Translations under genes and position numbers: made by a program | Shown here: positions 5,268 through 5,712 of the stretch, one piece after another | Layout: every line of letters begins with the position of its first letter | Numbering within the stretch: the first letter of the stretch is position 1 | Notes under the pieces: model-generated | Told to the model about the DNA's origin: nothing | Databases searched by the model: none | Seen by the model: the letters and a program-made list of their open reading frames with translations, nothing else | NCBI GenBank assembly: GCA_964515255.1 | Contig: CAZETL010000050.1 | Location: 1 to 5,712, forward strand | Length of the DNA: 5,712 nt | Direction of reading: 5' to 3' | Origin: GCA-016699975 sp964515255 | GTDB taxonomy: Bacteria; Patescibacteriota; Minisyncoccia; Moranbacterales; UBA1568

Positions 5268-5295
5268 AAAAATCCCCCAAGCAAGAGCAAGGGGG
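5266..5295 (-). terminator. Intrinsic terminator of pyrF
   Basis: The minus strand reads CCCCC, TT, GC, loop TCTT, GC, TT, GGGGG, then A and seven T. The stem has 5 G-C pairs, a U-U internal mismatch pair and 2 more G-C pairs. It lies 53 nt after the pyrF stop; the 53 nt between hold no other feature I can see. Confidence 0.82.
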
Positions 5296-5348
5296 TCGCA
5301 TACAATCCAAAGAACAGAATTCTACACGAAGAAAGACTCGCCGTCAGG

Positions 5349-5712
5349 TCAAGGAATCCTCGCTTCTTTGTCTAGGAGGCGAACTTCATTTGCGAATCTT
5401 CGTGCCGTATCGCGCACTCCTTTTATCGAACGCTGATCAGCAATAGCGCGTCCGACAATGGGATGCCAACGCAGCCCTTGAACTACTTGGGCAAATTCAC
5501 GAAAGTCGCCTCCCTGAGAACCAAAACCGGGAGCGTACATACTGAACGCCTCACCCTTAAGTTCATCTTCAAGCCATGTTCGAATTTGTCTCACCCGGCC
5601 AATCTTCGTGCCGGGCACGACGAAATGACGCACCCCCAAGCTGCAGGCAAGACGGTAAATCCGCTCGGGCGTACCGTCGGCGATATATCCACCCTCACTC
5701 GCAAGGAAATCC
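5349..5712 (-). CDS. pyrF: Orotidine 5'-phosphate decarboxylase, C-terminal part (5' end outside the window)
   Basis: The frame stays open to the window edge, upstream of the TTG codon at 5637-5639, so about 120 C-terminal residues are visible and the gene is truncated only by the window. It converts orotidine 5'-phosphate to UMP, the final step of the pathway served by PyrE. Seen in order: G-G-Y-I-A-D-G-T near the edge, V-V-P-G-T (beta strand), the phosphate-binding loop A-P-G-F-G-S-Q-G-G-D, and P-I-V-G-R-A-I with the phosphate-gripping arginine. The P-G-x-G-x-Q-G-G-D form is the one found in archaeal-type enzymes. The catalytic Asp-Lys cluster lies outside the window. A related hexulose-phosphate synthase (HUMPS family) is possible but unlikely next to pyrE. 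Stop is TGA, followed by an intrinsic terminator. Confidence 0.88.
   Translation of the reverse strand, partial: DFLASEGGYIADGTPERIYRLACSLGVRHFVVPGTKIGRVRQIRTWLEDELKGEAFSMYAPGFGSQGGDFREFAQVVQGLRWHPIVGRAIADQRSIKGVRDTARRFANEVRLLDKEARIP

Overview
All six recognisable genes lie on the minus strand, and the window reads as compact bacterial chromosome. Going in the direction of transcription (right to left) they are: pyrF, the 3' part only, cut by the window edge; pyrE; a DEDDh-type 3'-5' exonuclease; a RodZ-like membrane protein; recA; and an exported coiled-coil protein with an MltB-like murein transglycosylase domain. I see no tRNA, rRNA, CRISPR array, insertion sequence or other mobile element.

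Organism. The mix is a classical bacterial RecA, a RodZ homologue with an extracytoplasmic Ig-like domain, a secreted coiled-coil/transglycosylase protein and a PyrF whose C-terminus resembles the archaeal-type enzyme. Together with very short intergenic spaces this fits a Candidate Phyla Radiation (Patescibacteria, Parcubacteria-like) genome. That placement is an inference from family resemblance, not a proof. TGA ends the exonuclease, pyrE and pyrF genes, so the code is standard and the UGA-glycine lineages (Gracilibacteria, Absconditabacteria) are unlikely.

Layout. pyrF ends at 5349 and is followed by an intrinsic terminator (5266-5295). Its T-tract supplies the first bases of a consensus -35 box for pyrE (promoter 5239-5267). 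The roughly 97-nt pyrE leader holds a small 5' hairpin, a possible 40-codon leader ORF with its own Shine-Dalgarno, an attenuator-like hairpin with a T-tract and a competing hairpin. pyrE ends in a textbook terminator (4426-4453), so it is a stand-alone unit. The exonuclease follows, with an uncertain start. A TTGACA promoter (3649-3677) then drives rodZ. recA starts 33 nt after rodZ with no clear promoter or Shine-Dalgarno of its own, so the two are probably co-transcribed. After recA there is a 275-nt non-coding stretch rich in inverted repeats, then an extended -10 promoter placed so close to the transglycosylase gene that its mRNA may be leaderless.

How the genes fit together. PyrE and PyrF are the last two enzymes of de novo UMP synthesis. 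RecA and possibly the exonuclease serve DNA repair. The RodZ-like protein and the murein transglycosylase both act in cell-wall growth and shape and flank recA. The window is mostly housekeeping. The most unusual feature is the pyrE leader, a candidate pyrimidine-responsive attenuator.
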